Under the pieces are notes generated by a model. It did no database searches. It had not been told where the DNA came from and saw only the letters and a program-made list of their open reading frames with translations. Below, one piece after another: positions 17,287-25,517 of a DNA stretch of 64,000 nt. Source of the DNA: Parasutterella muris. Lineage in GTDB: Bacteria; Pseudomonadota; Gammaproteobacteria; Burkholderiales; Burkholderiaceae_F. The translations under genes and the position numbers were made by a program. The stretch's first letter is position 1. Each line of letters opens with the position of its first letter. Where the stretch lies: positions 79,916 to 143,915 of the forward strand of contig NZ_CALPCV010000003.1 in assembly GCF_943193095.1 (NCBI RefSeq). The letters are read 5' to 3'.

Positions 17287-18369
17287 ATGAAAATTTTTAA
17301 TAAAGTATTCCTGTCGGCGCTTCTGTTTCCTACAGTCTCTCTCGCCGGCGTACAGGTTTACGGTATTCTGGATACAGCAATTCTCGGACAGAAAGTAAAG
17401 GGTGAAACCGCAACGATGGACTTTACTTCCGGCTACTCAATGGGCAATCGTTTTGGTTTTAAAGGTCAGGAAGAATTAGGCGGCGGATATAGCGTTGGTT
17501 TTGTTCTTGAACAGGGATTTAACGTTGATACTGGAACTCAGTTCAATACTTGGAGTAAGAACGGTGTTGTGCAGAGTGGTGCGTTTAATCGTCAGTCTTT
17601 CCTTTCTCTTTCAGGTCCTTTCGGTAAGATTGCTTTTGGCCGCTTTGGTGCGTTAACGTGCGGAACCGGAGATTTTAATATTGCCCGCATCAGCGCTTTT
17701 GGCATCGGTTATCAGGTCGGATCCTATACGTCCTACACGATCGACTACAGTCGAGTGAACAACGGAATTGTATATGTGTCTCCCTCCTTAAACGGTTTAA
17801 AAATATCAGCGGCTTACTCAAACGGCGTTACAACGGATGAAGCAAAATGGTCCGAGAACAGCCACTATTACGGAATCGGCGCGCTCTATACCAATAAGAC
17901 TGTAGACGCCAGCATCATTTTTGAATCAAATGACAACAAAGGCTCTGTTGGTGTTAAGCCAATCTATACGATTACTGCCGGCGGTTCATGCAATTTTGGA
18001 GTCACTAAGCTCTTTGCCGGTTACCAGTATGGCAGTCAGAAGGATAAACGACAGCAGCATGTATTTTTGCTTTCCTCAGCAACGCCTCTAGCCGGCGGTG
18101 TTTTGAAGTTCGGCGGAAAATATTTGACCGGTAAACTTGACGGTAAGTCTGTAGTTAAGGATAAGGAGGATAAGTACAACTCCTGGAATTTAAATGCAGC
18201 CTATGAATACCCGTTGAGCAAACGAACCATGGTTTATGGATTTGCAGGCTACGCGGACGGAGGAAAGCTTCTCTCCTCGTCTGAATCGATTGCCGCCAGC
18301 GGATTAGGATTTAAAGCTATCCGTGTCAACGGTTGGCAAGCTGCGATTGGTTTGAATCACAAGTTCTAA
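17287..18369 (+). CDS. General porin, outer membrane
   Basis: This 360-residue protein has a signal peptide (to about residue 20) followed by the typical start of betaproteobacterial 16-strand porins, V-Q-V-Y-G-I-L-D, then M-G-N-R-F-G-F-K-G-Q-E-E-L-G-G-G. It ends in G-L-N-H-K-F, the C-terminal aromatic signature for outer-membrane insertion by BAM. It forms passive diffusion pores. It is downstream of the exported protein gene with a hairpin between, so the two are probably co-expressed at different levels. Confidence 0.92.
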   Translation: MKIFNKVFLSALLFPTVSLAGVQVYGILDTAILGQKVKGETATMDFTSGYSMGNRFGFKGQEELGGGYSVGFVLEQGFNVDTGTQFNTWSKNGVVQSGAFNRQSFLSLSGPFGKIAFGRFGALTCGTGDFNIARISAFGIGYQVGSYTSYTIDYSRVNNGIVYVSPSLNGLKISAAYSNGVTTDEAKWSENSHYYGIGALYTNKTVDASIIFESNDNKGSVGVKPIYTITAGGSCNFGVTKLFAGYQYGSQKDKRQQHVFLLSSATPLAGGVLKFGGKYLTGKLDGKSVVKDKEDKYNSWNLNAAYEYPLSKRTMVYGFAGYADGGKLLSSSESIAASGLGFKAIRVNGWQAAIGLNHKF

Positions 18370-18380
18370 TTTGAATCCGC

Positions 18381-19265
18381 ATGAAACCTGAGCCGCATAC
18401 TAAAAATGGGTTGAACAGAGACTCCATCAAAGCTTCGTTTTGGGTATTGGCCTCCGGATTTTTGGCCGCCCTTTGCGGAGCTATTGTCCACGGCTCAGGG
18501 AATCAATACACCATTTACGAAATTTTAGGGAGTAGATACGTCTGCTCTTTTTTGTTCAGCGGACTTTATTTGCTGACTGCCGGAATAAGCCTAAAGCCAA
18601 AGTCGATACCCTTGCTTCTTGGCAGAATTGTTTTAGGGACGCTCGCCGTAGGGCTTTGGATTGCTATTACTAGAATCCTTCCCATCAGCACAGCTCAGGC
18701 GCTGATATATACCGCTCCGGTGTTTACTCTGATTTTCTCAATCATATATCGCCGGCAGGTCTCATCGACGTTCAGTCCGATTTTAGCGGCTTTAATCTTT
18801 GCAGCGGCGTTTGGGGTTTATCTAATCACTCAGCCCGTTCTCAGTAATTGGCTTTATGTCGTGCTTGCGCTCTGCGGAGCTGCATGTCTTTCCGGGGCAA
18901 GTTTGTTTCTAAAAGCGATGGGAAAAATCGGAGAGAATCCCTTACTGATTGTTTTTTATTTTTCGATGATAAGCTGCGTTCTCGGAGTTGGTATTAACGG
19001 AGTAACTGATGATAGTCGAGAGTTGTCAATGCTCTTTGATCCAGTCCTGATGCTGCTTTCTTTTCTGACGTTTCTTCAGCAGATTTCCGTAACGTTAGGC
19101 TGGAGCAGAGGGAGCCCCATCCTCAATGCGCTATGTCAAAACTCGGGGATTTTATTTGCAGTGCTATTCGGCTGGATGTTTTTCGATGAGTCGTTATCTG
19201 GGCTCTCATCTGCAGGACTTCTATTCTTAATTCTGTGTCTTTCATCGATTCCGCTGCTCAGATAG
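18381..19265 (+). CDS. EamA/DMT-family transporter
   Basis: This 294-residue inner-membrane protein has about ten hydrophobic helices arranged as two EamA repeats, with the duplicated pattern ending in A-L-I-Y-T-A-P-V (first repeat, near 110) and a matching region near 255. The family exports or imports small metabolites; the substrate is not visible. It starts 11 bases after the porin stop without a strong ribosome site, so it is likely translated by coupling. The operon order exported protein-porin-transporter suggests passage of one compound through both membranes. Confidence 0.85.
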   Translation: MKPEPHTKNGLNRDSIKASFWVLASGFLAALCGAIVHGSGNQYTIYEILGSRYVCSFLFSGLYLLTAGISLKPKSIPLLLGRIVLGTLAVGLWIAITRILPISTAQALIYTAPVFTLIFSIIYRRQVSSTFSPILAALIFAAAFGVYLITQPVLSNWLYVVLALCGAACLSGASLFLKAMGKIGENPLLIVFYFSMISCVLGVGINGVTDDSRELSMLFDPVLMLLSFLTFLQQISVTLGWSRGSPILNALCQNSGILFAVLFGWMFFDESLSGLSSAGLLFLILCLSSIPLLR

Positions 19266-19290
19266 AACTTAAAGCTGCGGGTAGGACTAA

Positions 19291-19326
19291 AAAGGCAGAA
19301 AAGACGACATGCAGAATTTTGCCTTC
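19291..19326 (+). terminator. Probable terminator after the EamA gene
   Basis: AAGGCAGAAAA can pair with TTTTGCCTT (one bulged base) and is followed by a short T-containing tail. The flanking 19327-19528 is AT-rich with no supported gene. Confidence 0.4.
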
Positions 19327-19528
19327 TTAGTTGAACTTGTGCTTGAAGCTGAATCGTAATTCTTAAATTAATTCAAAAAGACATTAAACGTATTAATCCC
19401 TTTTATTAGTGGGTTAAATAAAATCAAAGTGATATTAACTTACTGAATAATTGTAAATAAAGTGTATTTTCAGAATTAAAAAATAGAAATATATACGGGA
19501 AAATTCCTATATTTGGATGACATAAAAA

Positions 19529-19580
19529 CAGTCTATATAGACTGTAATTAACGTATACTATTTTCAGTCCAGTCAGACTG
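19529..19580. promoter_or_regulatory. Two CAGTC-N6-GACTG operator-like dyads around a -10 box
   Basis: CAGTC-TATATA-GACTG at 19529-19544 (extended to a perfect 18-base palindrome, 19528-19545) and CAGTC-CAGTCA-GACTG at 19565-19580 have identical half-sites and identical 6-base spacers, 36 bases apart centre to centre. A TATACT -10-like hexamer (19554-19559) lies between them. This is upstream of the urocanate-reductase-type gene. The regulator is unknown; the downstream TetR gene is one candidate. Confidence 0.65.
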
Positions 19581-19617
19581 TTTAAAAAAATAACTCAACC
19601 GAAAATAGGAATCCGCT

Positions 19618-21372
19618 ATGAATAAATTCAGTGTGTTAACAGCTTCCGTTCTTTCAGCTCTTATGCTTTCTTCCGTCTCCGCCGCTCCTGTTACAACAGA
19701 AGGAACCGGTGTTGGCAAACACGGCGATATCGCCGTTGCTGTCACTTTCGATAACGGCAAAATCACCAAGATCGACGTTGTTCAGAACAAAGAAAACAAA
19801 GTGCTCGCTCAGAAGGTCTTCACTGAACTGAAAGACAATGTTGTGCGCACCAACTCTGTTGAAATCGACGGCATCGCCGGCGCAACATTCTCCTCTAAGG
19901 GCTTCCTTGACGCGGTTAAGGCCGCTGCCGATAAAGCCGGTGTCAAACTGGCCGCAAAACCCGCTGATACCAAGAAAGCTGACAGCGCCATGGCTCAAAA
20001 CCAGAGCTATGATGTCGTCGTGATCGGTGCGGGCGGCGCAGGTTTTGCCGCGGCCGTTGAAGCTAAATCCAAAGGCGCTAATGTCGTGCTTTTGGAAAAA
20101 ATGCCGACCGTTGGCGGCAACTCTCTGATTTCCGGCGCTGAAATGAACGTTGCCGGCTCTTGGGTACAGAAGAACCTGAATATTAACGATGACACACCCG
20201 AACGCTTTGCTGAAGACACACTCAAAGGCGGCGACTTCAAGGGCGACCCGGAAATCGTTAAAGTCATGACTGTCAATGCGCTTCCGACTGCTGAATGGCT
20301 GAAGAATACAGTCGGTGTGCAGTTTGAAGACGACAACGTCTTCCAGTTTGGCGGTCACTCAAGAAAACGAGCTCTGATTCCGCACGGCCATACCGGTACA
20401 GAATTCATCACAAAGTTCTCCGCTCTTGCTGACAAGATGGGCATCCCCGTTATCACCAACATGAAGGCCGAAGAGCTAATTAAGGATAAAGACGGCAGAG
20501 TGGTCGGTGTAAAAGCGGTTTCCGCAGGCAAGGATTACACCTTCAACGCTAAAGGCGGTGTTGTTCTCGCCACCGGCGGTTTTGGCGCTAATGCAGAAAT
20601 GGTCAAGAAATACAACCCGTCGATCGATGAACGCTTCAAGACAACGGACGCACCCGGAACTACCGGTGAAGCGCTCTATATGGCTGAAAGAGCAGGCGGT
20701 CAGCTCGTAAATATGGGCTACATTCAGACTTATCCGATCTGCGACCCGATCTCAGGCGTGATCGAACTGATCGCAGACGCTCGCTTTGACGGCGCAATCC
20801 TTGTGAACCAGGAAGGCAAGCGCTTTGTTGAAGAACTGGAAAGACGCGACGTAATTTCTAAGGCGATTCTTGATCAGCCGGGCGCATACGCTTATGTGCT
20901 ATGGAATGACAACATCGGCAAGATCTCCAATACCGTGAAGATTCACGATACGGAATACGATGCCTTTACTAAGCAGGGCATCATGCACACAGCCGACACG
21001 CTGAAGGAAGCGGCAGAATTCTTCAAGATTGATCCGGCAGCGCTTCAGGCTACAGTTGACCGCGTCAACAAGTTTGCCAAGGACGGCAAGGATCTGGACT
21101 TCAACCATAGAGCCGGTCTTAAAGATCTGTCCACAGGCAAGTACTACATCATCAAGGCGGTTCCATCCACACACCATACTATGGGCGGCCTCAAGATCAA
21201 CACCAAGGCTGAAGTGCTGGACGCCAACGGCAAACCGATTCCCGGTTTGTTCGCCGCCGGTGAAGTGACCGGTACAACTCATGGCACCAACCGTCTTGGC
21301 GGCAACGCTTACACCGATATCATGGTCTTTGGCAGAATCGCCGGAGCCGGTGCCGCCGCTCAGGCTAAGTAA
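19618..21372 (+). CDS. urdA: Exported urocanate-reductase-type flavoprotein (FMN + FAD)
   Basis: This 584-residue protein has a Sec signal peptide, an FMN-binding domain with the covalent attachment motif D-G-I-A-G-A-T (Thr90 the likely flavinylated residue), and an FAD-binding fumarate-reductase-type domain (G-A-G-G-A-G at 137-142). Compared with residues recalled for Shewanella urocanate reductase (Tyr373, Asp388, Arg411, His520, Arg560), it has Tyr372, Asp387, Arg410, His519 and Arg559, the same spacing throughout. It therefore should reduce urocanate or a close analogue as a periplasmic electron acceptor. The next gene, a lyase without MIO motif, argues for thiourocanate made from ergothioneine. 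No haem motif is present. Confidence 0.85.
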   Translation: MNKFSVLTASVLSALMLSSVSAAPVTTEGTGVGKHGDIAVAVTFDNGKITKIDVVQNKENKVLAQKVFTELKDNVVRTNSVEIDGIAGATFSSKGFLDAVKAAADKAGVKLAAKPADTKKADSAMAQNQSYDVVVIGAGGAGFAAAVEAKSKGANVVLLEKMPTVGGNSLISGAEMNVAGSWVQKNLNINDDTPERFAEDTLKGGDFKGDPEIVKVMTVNALPTAEWLKNTVGVQFEDDNVFQFGGHSRKRALIPHGHTGTEFITKFSALADKMGIPVITNMKAEELIKDKDGRVVGVKAVSAGKDYTFNAKGGVVLATGGFGANAEMVKKYNPSIDERFKTTDAPGTTGEALYMAERAGGQLVNMGYIQTYPICDPISGVIELIADARFDGAILVNQEGKRFVEELERRDVISKAILDQPGAYAYVLWNDNIGKISNTVKIHDTEYDAFTKQGIMHTADTLKEAAEFFKIDPAALQATVDRVNKFAKDGKDLDFNHRAGLKDLSTGKYYIIKAVPSTHHTMGGLKINTKAEVLDANGKPIPGLFAAGEVTGTTHGTNRLGGNAYTDIMVFGRIAGAGAAAQAK

Positions 21373-21491
21373 TCCCGCCTAACTTCTCCCACCTGTCCCG
21401 TCGTTTTGCATAGCGCTTTGCTCAAAAGCAAAGCGTCGGGGCAGTGTCGTCTCAAATCCCTTTTCAAACACAACCGTCTCGAGAATTTGAA

Positions 21492-23132
21492 ATGAAAACA
21501 TTCCAACTTTCTCTTATTTCAATCGCTATGCTGACCGCAACAAGCGTAAGTGCTGTGGAGCTGAACGGCTCCTCTTTAACCCAGGATGATGCTTGGGCAA
21601 TCGCAGAAGGTGCGCCTGTATCCATTGCTCCGGAAGCCATGGATCGAGTAAAAAAATCTTATGAACTGGTGCTTGAAGCGGCTAAAAGCGGCAAAGAAAT
21701 TTACGGGTTGACGGTTGGTGTGGGTCTTAATAAAGACCATAAGGTGATTTCCGCTAACGGCGAACTGAGTGAAGAGGTTAAAGCCGCAAGTCGTCGCTTC
21801 AATTACAGCACTCTGAGAAGCCACAGCATTGGTGCCGGTCCCGCGCTGGATCCGAAACTGGTTCGTCTCGCGATGGTTATTCGCTTGAATACGCTGCTTA
21901 AAGGCGGCAGCGGAGTTCAGCCGAGAGTGGCGGAACTCTACGAAGAATTCCTGAATAAAGGCGTTACTCCGGTTGTCCCGACAAAGGGTTCGCTTGGAGA
22001 CGCGGACATTACACTCGCTTCTCACGTCGGATCCGCAATGATCGGTGAATGGAAGGTCATTAATAAGGACGGCAAGCAGGTCGCCTCCATGGAAGTGTTA
22101 AAGGAGAAAGGCATTAAGCCTCTGGTCCCGGAAGGCAAAGACGCCCTTGGCATCCTTTCCAACAGCTCGGTTGCCATGGCTATGACCATGGATGCCGCAA
22201 AAGCGGTTCGCCAGATTCTGAAAGTTACGCCGATTGTGTACGGCATCAGTCTTGAAGGCTTAAACGGCAACGTTGCGCCGTTCCTTCCGCAGACCGTAGA
22301 CTTCCATCCGTTCCCAGGCCTTGCTGAAAAAGCCTCTGAATTAAGAAAGGTCCTTGCCGGCTCCTACCTTTGGGATAAAGACGAAAGCCGCAGACTGCAG
22401 GACCCGCTCTGCTTCCGTACTACGGTATACACACTTTCTGAAGCTCAGAACGCTCTGAACGACCTGGACAAAGTCATCAATGTTCAGATTAACGGATCGG
22501 ACGACAATCCCGGCGTAATGGTCGACGCGGATCGCACCGGAGCAGACATCCCGCAGATCGGTCAGTATTTCATTGAAACTAAGAATGCTAAAGGCGCGAT
22601 TATCCCGACAGCAAACTTTGAAGTGCTTCCGGTCGCTTTAGCGGTTCAGAGAATGGCTTTAGCGCTTGGTCATGTCGGACACAACTCCGCGCAGCGTACG
22701 ATGCGTTTGGATGAGCCGCAGTTTACCGATCTTTCCCGTTATTTGGCAGCTGAAGGCAACCTCGGTCACGCATTTGGTGCGACAGAAGACACTCTGATTT
22801 CCATCTACTCGGAAAATATTGATCTTGCGAATCCGGTTTCTCTGGACAGCTTCCCGGTTGAAGGCAACATCGAAGATTCCGCATCCAACCTTCCGCGTGC
22901 CGCTCAAAGACTGAAACAGTCGGCAGACAATACTTTCCTTGTTCTATCCATGGAACTTCTGCACAACACACAGGCAGCGGATCTGAGAAAGATGAAAAAC
23001 AAAAACTTCAGAATGAGTCCCGAAACAGAGAAACTGTATAAGGCTTATCGCGCAAAGAGTCCTTTTGTTGATCAGGACCGCATTTATAGTATCGACCTGG
23101 AAAACGGCGATCAGCTCTTAAAGAACTACTAA
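21492..23132 (+). CDS. Exported HAL-fold lyase lacking the MIO motif; candidate ergothionase
   Basis: This 546-residue protein has a Sec signal peptide (cleavage after S-V-S-A) and the fold signature of the aromatic amino acid ammonia-lyase family, including Y-G-L-T-V-G-V-G at 71-78 and K-G-G-S-G-V-Q near 137-143. At the place where true lyases read G-S-V-G-A-S-G-D-L, this one reads G-S-L-G-D-A-D-I (166-173), so the Ala-Ser-Gly triad that forms the MIO cofactor is missing. Ergothionase, which releases trimethylamine from ergothioneine to give thiourocanate, is known as a MIO-less member of this fold. Pairing with a urocanate-reductase-type gene fits that role. Histidine ammonia-lyase activity is unlikely. 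Confidence 0.7.
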   Translation: MKTFQLSLISIAMLTATSVSAVELNGSSLTQDDAWAIAEGAPVSIAPEAMDRVKKSYELVLEAAKSGKEIYGLTVGVGLNKDHKVISANGELSEEVKAASRRFNYSTLRSHSIGAGPALDPKLVRLAMVIRLNTLLKGGSGVQPRVAELYEEFLNKGVTPVVPTKGSLGDADITLASHVGSAMIGEWKVINKDGKQVASMEVLKEKGIKPLVPEGKDALGILSNSSVAMAMTMDAAKAVRQILKVTPIVYGISLEGLNGNVAPFLPQTVDFHPFPGLAEKASELRKVLAGSYLWDKDESRRLQDPLCFRTTVYTLSEAQNALNDLDKVINVQINGSDDNPGVMVDADRTGADIPQIGQYFIETKNAKGAIIPTANFEVLPVALAVQRMALALGHVGHNSAQRTMRLDEPQFTDLSRYLAAEGNLGHAFGATEDTLISIYSENIDLANPVSLDSFPVEGNIEDSASNLPRAAQRLKQSADNTFLVLSMELLHNTQAADLRKMKNKNFRMSPETEKLYKAYRAKSPFVDQDRIYSIDLENGDQLLKNY

Positions 23133-23148
23133 TTTCTAATAAATGCCT

Positions 23149-23177
23149 GAGCCTCAGCAATTTGAGGCTCTTTTTTT
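23149..23177 (+). terminator. Strong Rho-independent terminator
   Basis: A perfect stem GAGCCTC/GAGGCTC with an 8-base loop is followed by seven T residues. It ends the reductase-lyase operon and separates it from the TetR gene. Confidence 0.9.
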
Positions 23178-23220
23178 ATACACTTGAAGCATCCGATAAG
23201 AAAAATCTCAGAGAACGACT

Positions 23221-23802
23221 ATGCCCAGTGAAAAAGCTTTAAGAACAAGAAACAAGATACTTGAGGCGACACGCGTGTTTATCATGCGTGAGGGCGTAGC
23301 CGCACTTTCGATTGATAAGATTGTTAAAGAATCTCAAACCAGCAAAGGCGCGTTTTTATATCACTTTAAAAATAAGAAAGCGCTTTTCCATGCGCTTGTC
23401 GAAGAGTATGTTCAGCACTTGGATGAGCGTCTGACGACGAATATGGCCAAGTTTGCCGATAAGAGGGAGCCGCTTGCGCCCGGTTATGCCTCTTGGTATG
23501 AGGGGTTTGACGAGGATGACGGCGGGTTTGCCGCTTTGGGTGTGGCGCTTTTAGCACTGCATCTGCATGAGCCGGAGTCTCTGAAGCCTTTTCATGACTG
23601 GTATCAAAGACTATTTGAGATGGTAAAAAAATCTCCGATTGATACGCCTCGACTCTTAACCGCGATCATGGCCTTTGAGGGCTTCTTCTTTACGCACAAG
23701 ATGGGTTTTGACACACTCGATAAAGAAACGAAAGAGGCGACCTGGCGCTTTATTGTGAATGAAGTCGCCCCACAGCCCACTTCGAAAGAAGCGAAAGTCT
23801 GA
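23221..23802 (+). CDS. TetR-family transcriptional regulator
   Basis: This 193-residue protein has an N-terminal TetR helix-turn-helix (K-I-L-E-A-T-R-V-F near residue 12, then S-K-G-A-F-L-Y-H-F-K-N-K near 41-52) and a helical ligand-binding domain. It is separated from the upstream reductase-lyase operon by a strong terminator, and converges with the AzlCD genes. It may control the operon upstream, whose promoter carries two symmetrical dyads, but no matching dyad is seen before its own start. Confidence 0.88.
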   Translation: MPSEKALRTRNKILEATRVFIMREGVAALSIDKIVKESQTSKGAFLYHFKNKKALFHALVEEYVQHLDERLTTNMAKFADKREPLAPGYASWYEGFDEDDGGFAALGVALLALHLHEPESLKPFHDWYQRLFEMVKKSPIDTPRLLTAIMAFEGFFFTHKMGFDTLDKETKEATWRFIVNEVAPQPTSKEAKV

Positions 23803-23851
23803 TAATTTGACTCGGCCTCACTGATTTAGTAGTGCTTCATAGAAAATTTGT

Positions 23852-24181
23852 CTACACAAAGAAGCTGTTCAAAAGCACAACGTAGCAAGCAGTGCCGCAG
23901 AAGATTGAAAGAAGCGGGTTTTTAACAAACCATTGAAGGATAAGTGTTAAGAAGATCGCTGCGGCTTCAGGAATCGGGAGACCGCCTCTGGCCAGGGTGG
24001 ATTCAGTGGAAGAGTGGACCACAAGAAGCACCATGATGGCAAGCGGGAGGAATGATCCGACAACTTTTACCCATCGCTGTTTGCTGAGCCAGGAAGCAGC
24101 GGCAAAGGGGAGAAAGCGTTCGGTGGCGGTAACAGCCGTCATCGCTAAAAAGACGAGGAACAGATAGCTTAAATCTTTCAT
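23852..24181 (-). CDS. azlD: AzlD-like branched-chain amino acid exporter subunit
   Basis: This 109-residue membrane protein has about four hydrophobic helices and the AzlD pattern A-M-T-A-V-T-A-T-E-R-F-L-P-F near residues 13-26. AzlD is the small partner of AzlC in a branched-chain amino acid export system in the inner membrane. Its start overlaps the stop of azlC by 4 bases (ATGA), the usual coupling in this pair. Confidence 0.85.
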   Translation of the reverse strand: MKDLSYLFLVFLAMTAVTATERFLPFAAASWLSKQRWVKVVGSFLPLAIMVLLVVHSSTESTLARGGLPIPEAAAIFLTLILQWFVKNPLLSIFCGTACYVVLLNSFFV

Positions 24182-24885
24182 TTGGCGGTCTCTCCTTTGG
24201 CGCGCGGCAGGGGATTCTTAGTAATGCTGAGCATGACAGAGGCAAGCGCGCAGAATGCGATGGCTATAGCCAGAGCGTTTTCTGCGCTGATCATACGAGC
24301 TGCGGCGTAGGCTTCTAAAGAGATCCAAAGCGGAGAGCTGCTGATTCTGCCTCTCCATTGTTCGCACAGCAGCATGGCAAAGAGGCTCGTGAGGACAAAA
24401 TCAAATCCGGCCAGTTCGATATTGGTGCCTGCGCCGATTAAACCTCCGAGTATGCTTCCGAGAATCCACCACATCCAGTCAAAGACAGCGAGGTACACCA
24501 GCTTATTAACCGGGCTTTTCTTAGGTTCAGTCGTGAGAAGCGAGTAAGTTTCATCAGTCAGGAGGAAGGCGACGACCCATTTTTTCCAACCGGTATCTTT
24601 AAAGCGGTCGAGAAGGGAGAGGCCGTAGAACACATGCCTTAAATTGACGACCGCGGTGGCGAAAGCGATGGACGCGACGGACATATCCGCGGCGAGCATC
24701 GGAATCATCATGTACTGAACGGCGCCGCCGTAGATCAAAGCCGAGCTGATGCCCGGAAGCCACCACGGTCCTCCCGCCTGTACGAAGAGAAAGCCGAATA
24801 CCACGCCGAGCGGAATGTATCCCATCATGACCGGGATGGACGCTTTAAAGGCGGATAACACTAAGGAATTTTCCTGCTGATTCAT
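24178..24885 (-). CDS. azlC: AzlC-like branched-chain amino acid exporter permease
   Basis: This 235-residue membrane protein matches the AzlC family: P-V-M-M-G-Y-I-P-L-G-V-V-F-G near residue 18 and V-V-N-L-R-H-V-F-Y-G-L-S near residue 80 are characteristic. With AzlD it exports branched-chain amino acids or analogues. The gene is convergent with the TetR gene. The start has only a weak ribosome site. Confidence 0.9.
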   Translation of the reverse strand: MNQQENSLVLSAFKASIPVMMGYIPLGVVFGFLFVQAGGPWWLPGISSALIYGGAVQYMMIPMLAADMSVASIAFATAVVNLRHVFYGLSLLDRFKDTGWKKWVVAFLLTDETYSLLTTEPKKSPVNKLVYLAVFDWMWWILGSILGGLIGAGTNIELAGFDFVLTSLFAMLLCEQWRGRISSSPLWISLEAYAAARMISAENALAIAIAFCALASVMLSITKNPLPRAKGETAK

Positions 24886-25050
24886 TTTTGTTTCTGGTTT
24901 GAGGATAAGAAAATTTTAATACGTCGCTCTTTCAAATTAGACGTTATGAAGGATTATTTGTTTCGATCAGGGGTGTGTTTACCAGGATAGAGCATATAAC
25001 GGAGAAGTGCCTGTGATTTTCCAATTCAGTGTGTACGTTGGGGAAAACAA

Positions 25051-25263
25051 ATATCCAAGACTTACAGCTGGGAGCATGGCAACGCGCTTCTCAATTCAGT
25101 CTTTATGTTTCTTGGTCTTCCGTTTGTGCTGATTCTGGGATTTCTGTGTCTGGATGAGTTCCCAAAGACGCATCAGCTTGTCGGCATTGCCTTAATTCTG
25201 ACCAGTGCAGTGTTCAGCTATTTCGCGGTCGGAAAACTCTTCAAGTCCTCCAAAGGCGTTTAG
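25051..25263 (+). pseudogene. C-terminal remnant of an EamA/DMT transporter
   Basis: An open frame without a start codon encodes about 70 residues with two hydrophobic helices typical of the end of an EamA repeat (N-A-L-L-N-S-V-F-M-F-L-G-L-P, then H-Q-L-V-G-I-A-L-I-L-T-S). The rest of the gene is absent. Beyond it, 25264-25475 holds nothing recognisable before the insertion sequence begins. Confidence 0.6.
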
Positions 25264-25517
25264 TCGTTCAATTCTGGTTTCAATAGGAGATGTTCGGTAT
25301 TCTGCGTGTCGGAAGAAACTCGTATTCAACCTCAAAGCCAGTCAATCAATTAGCACGTGAAAAACACGATACTCAAGTCCCTTATATTTCCTTTCCCTCC
25401 TCTTGAAAGGTTTGGAAAACCACTGCTTATCTCTGTCCTCGTATCTCCGGGAAATCTGCTTGTCGGATCGCCGAATGAACTGCCCCCTGAAAATGCGACA
25501 CTTGGCAAGGAGGCACC

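Noticed and set aside
21492..23132. Annotation as histidine ammonia-lyase (hutH)
   Set aside because: The fold fits, but the Ala-Ser-Gly triad that forms the essential MIO cofactor is absent and the protein is exported.
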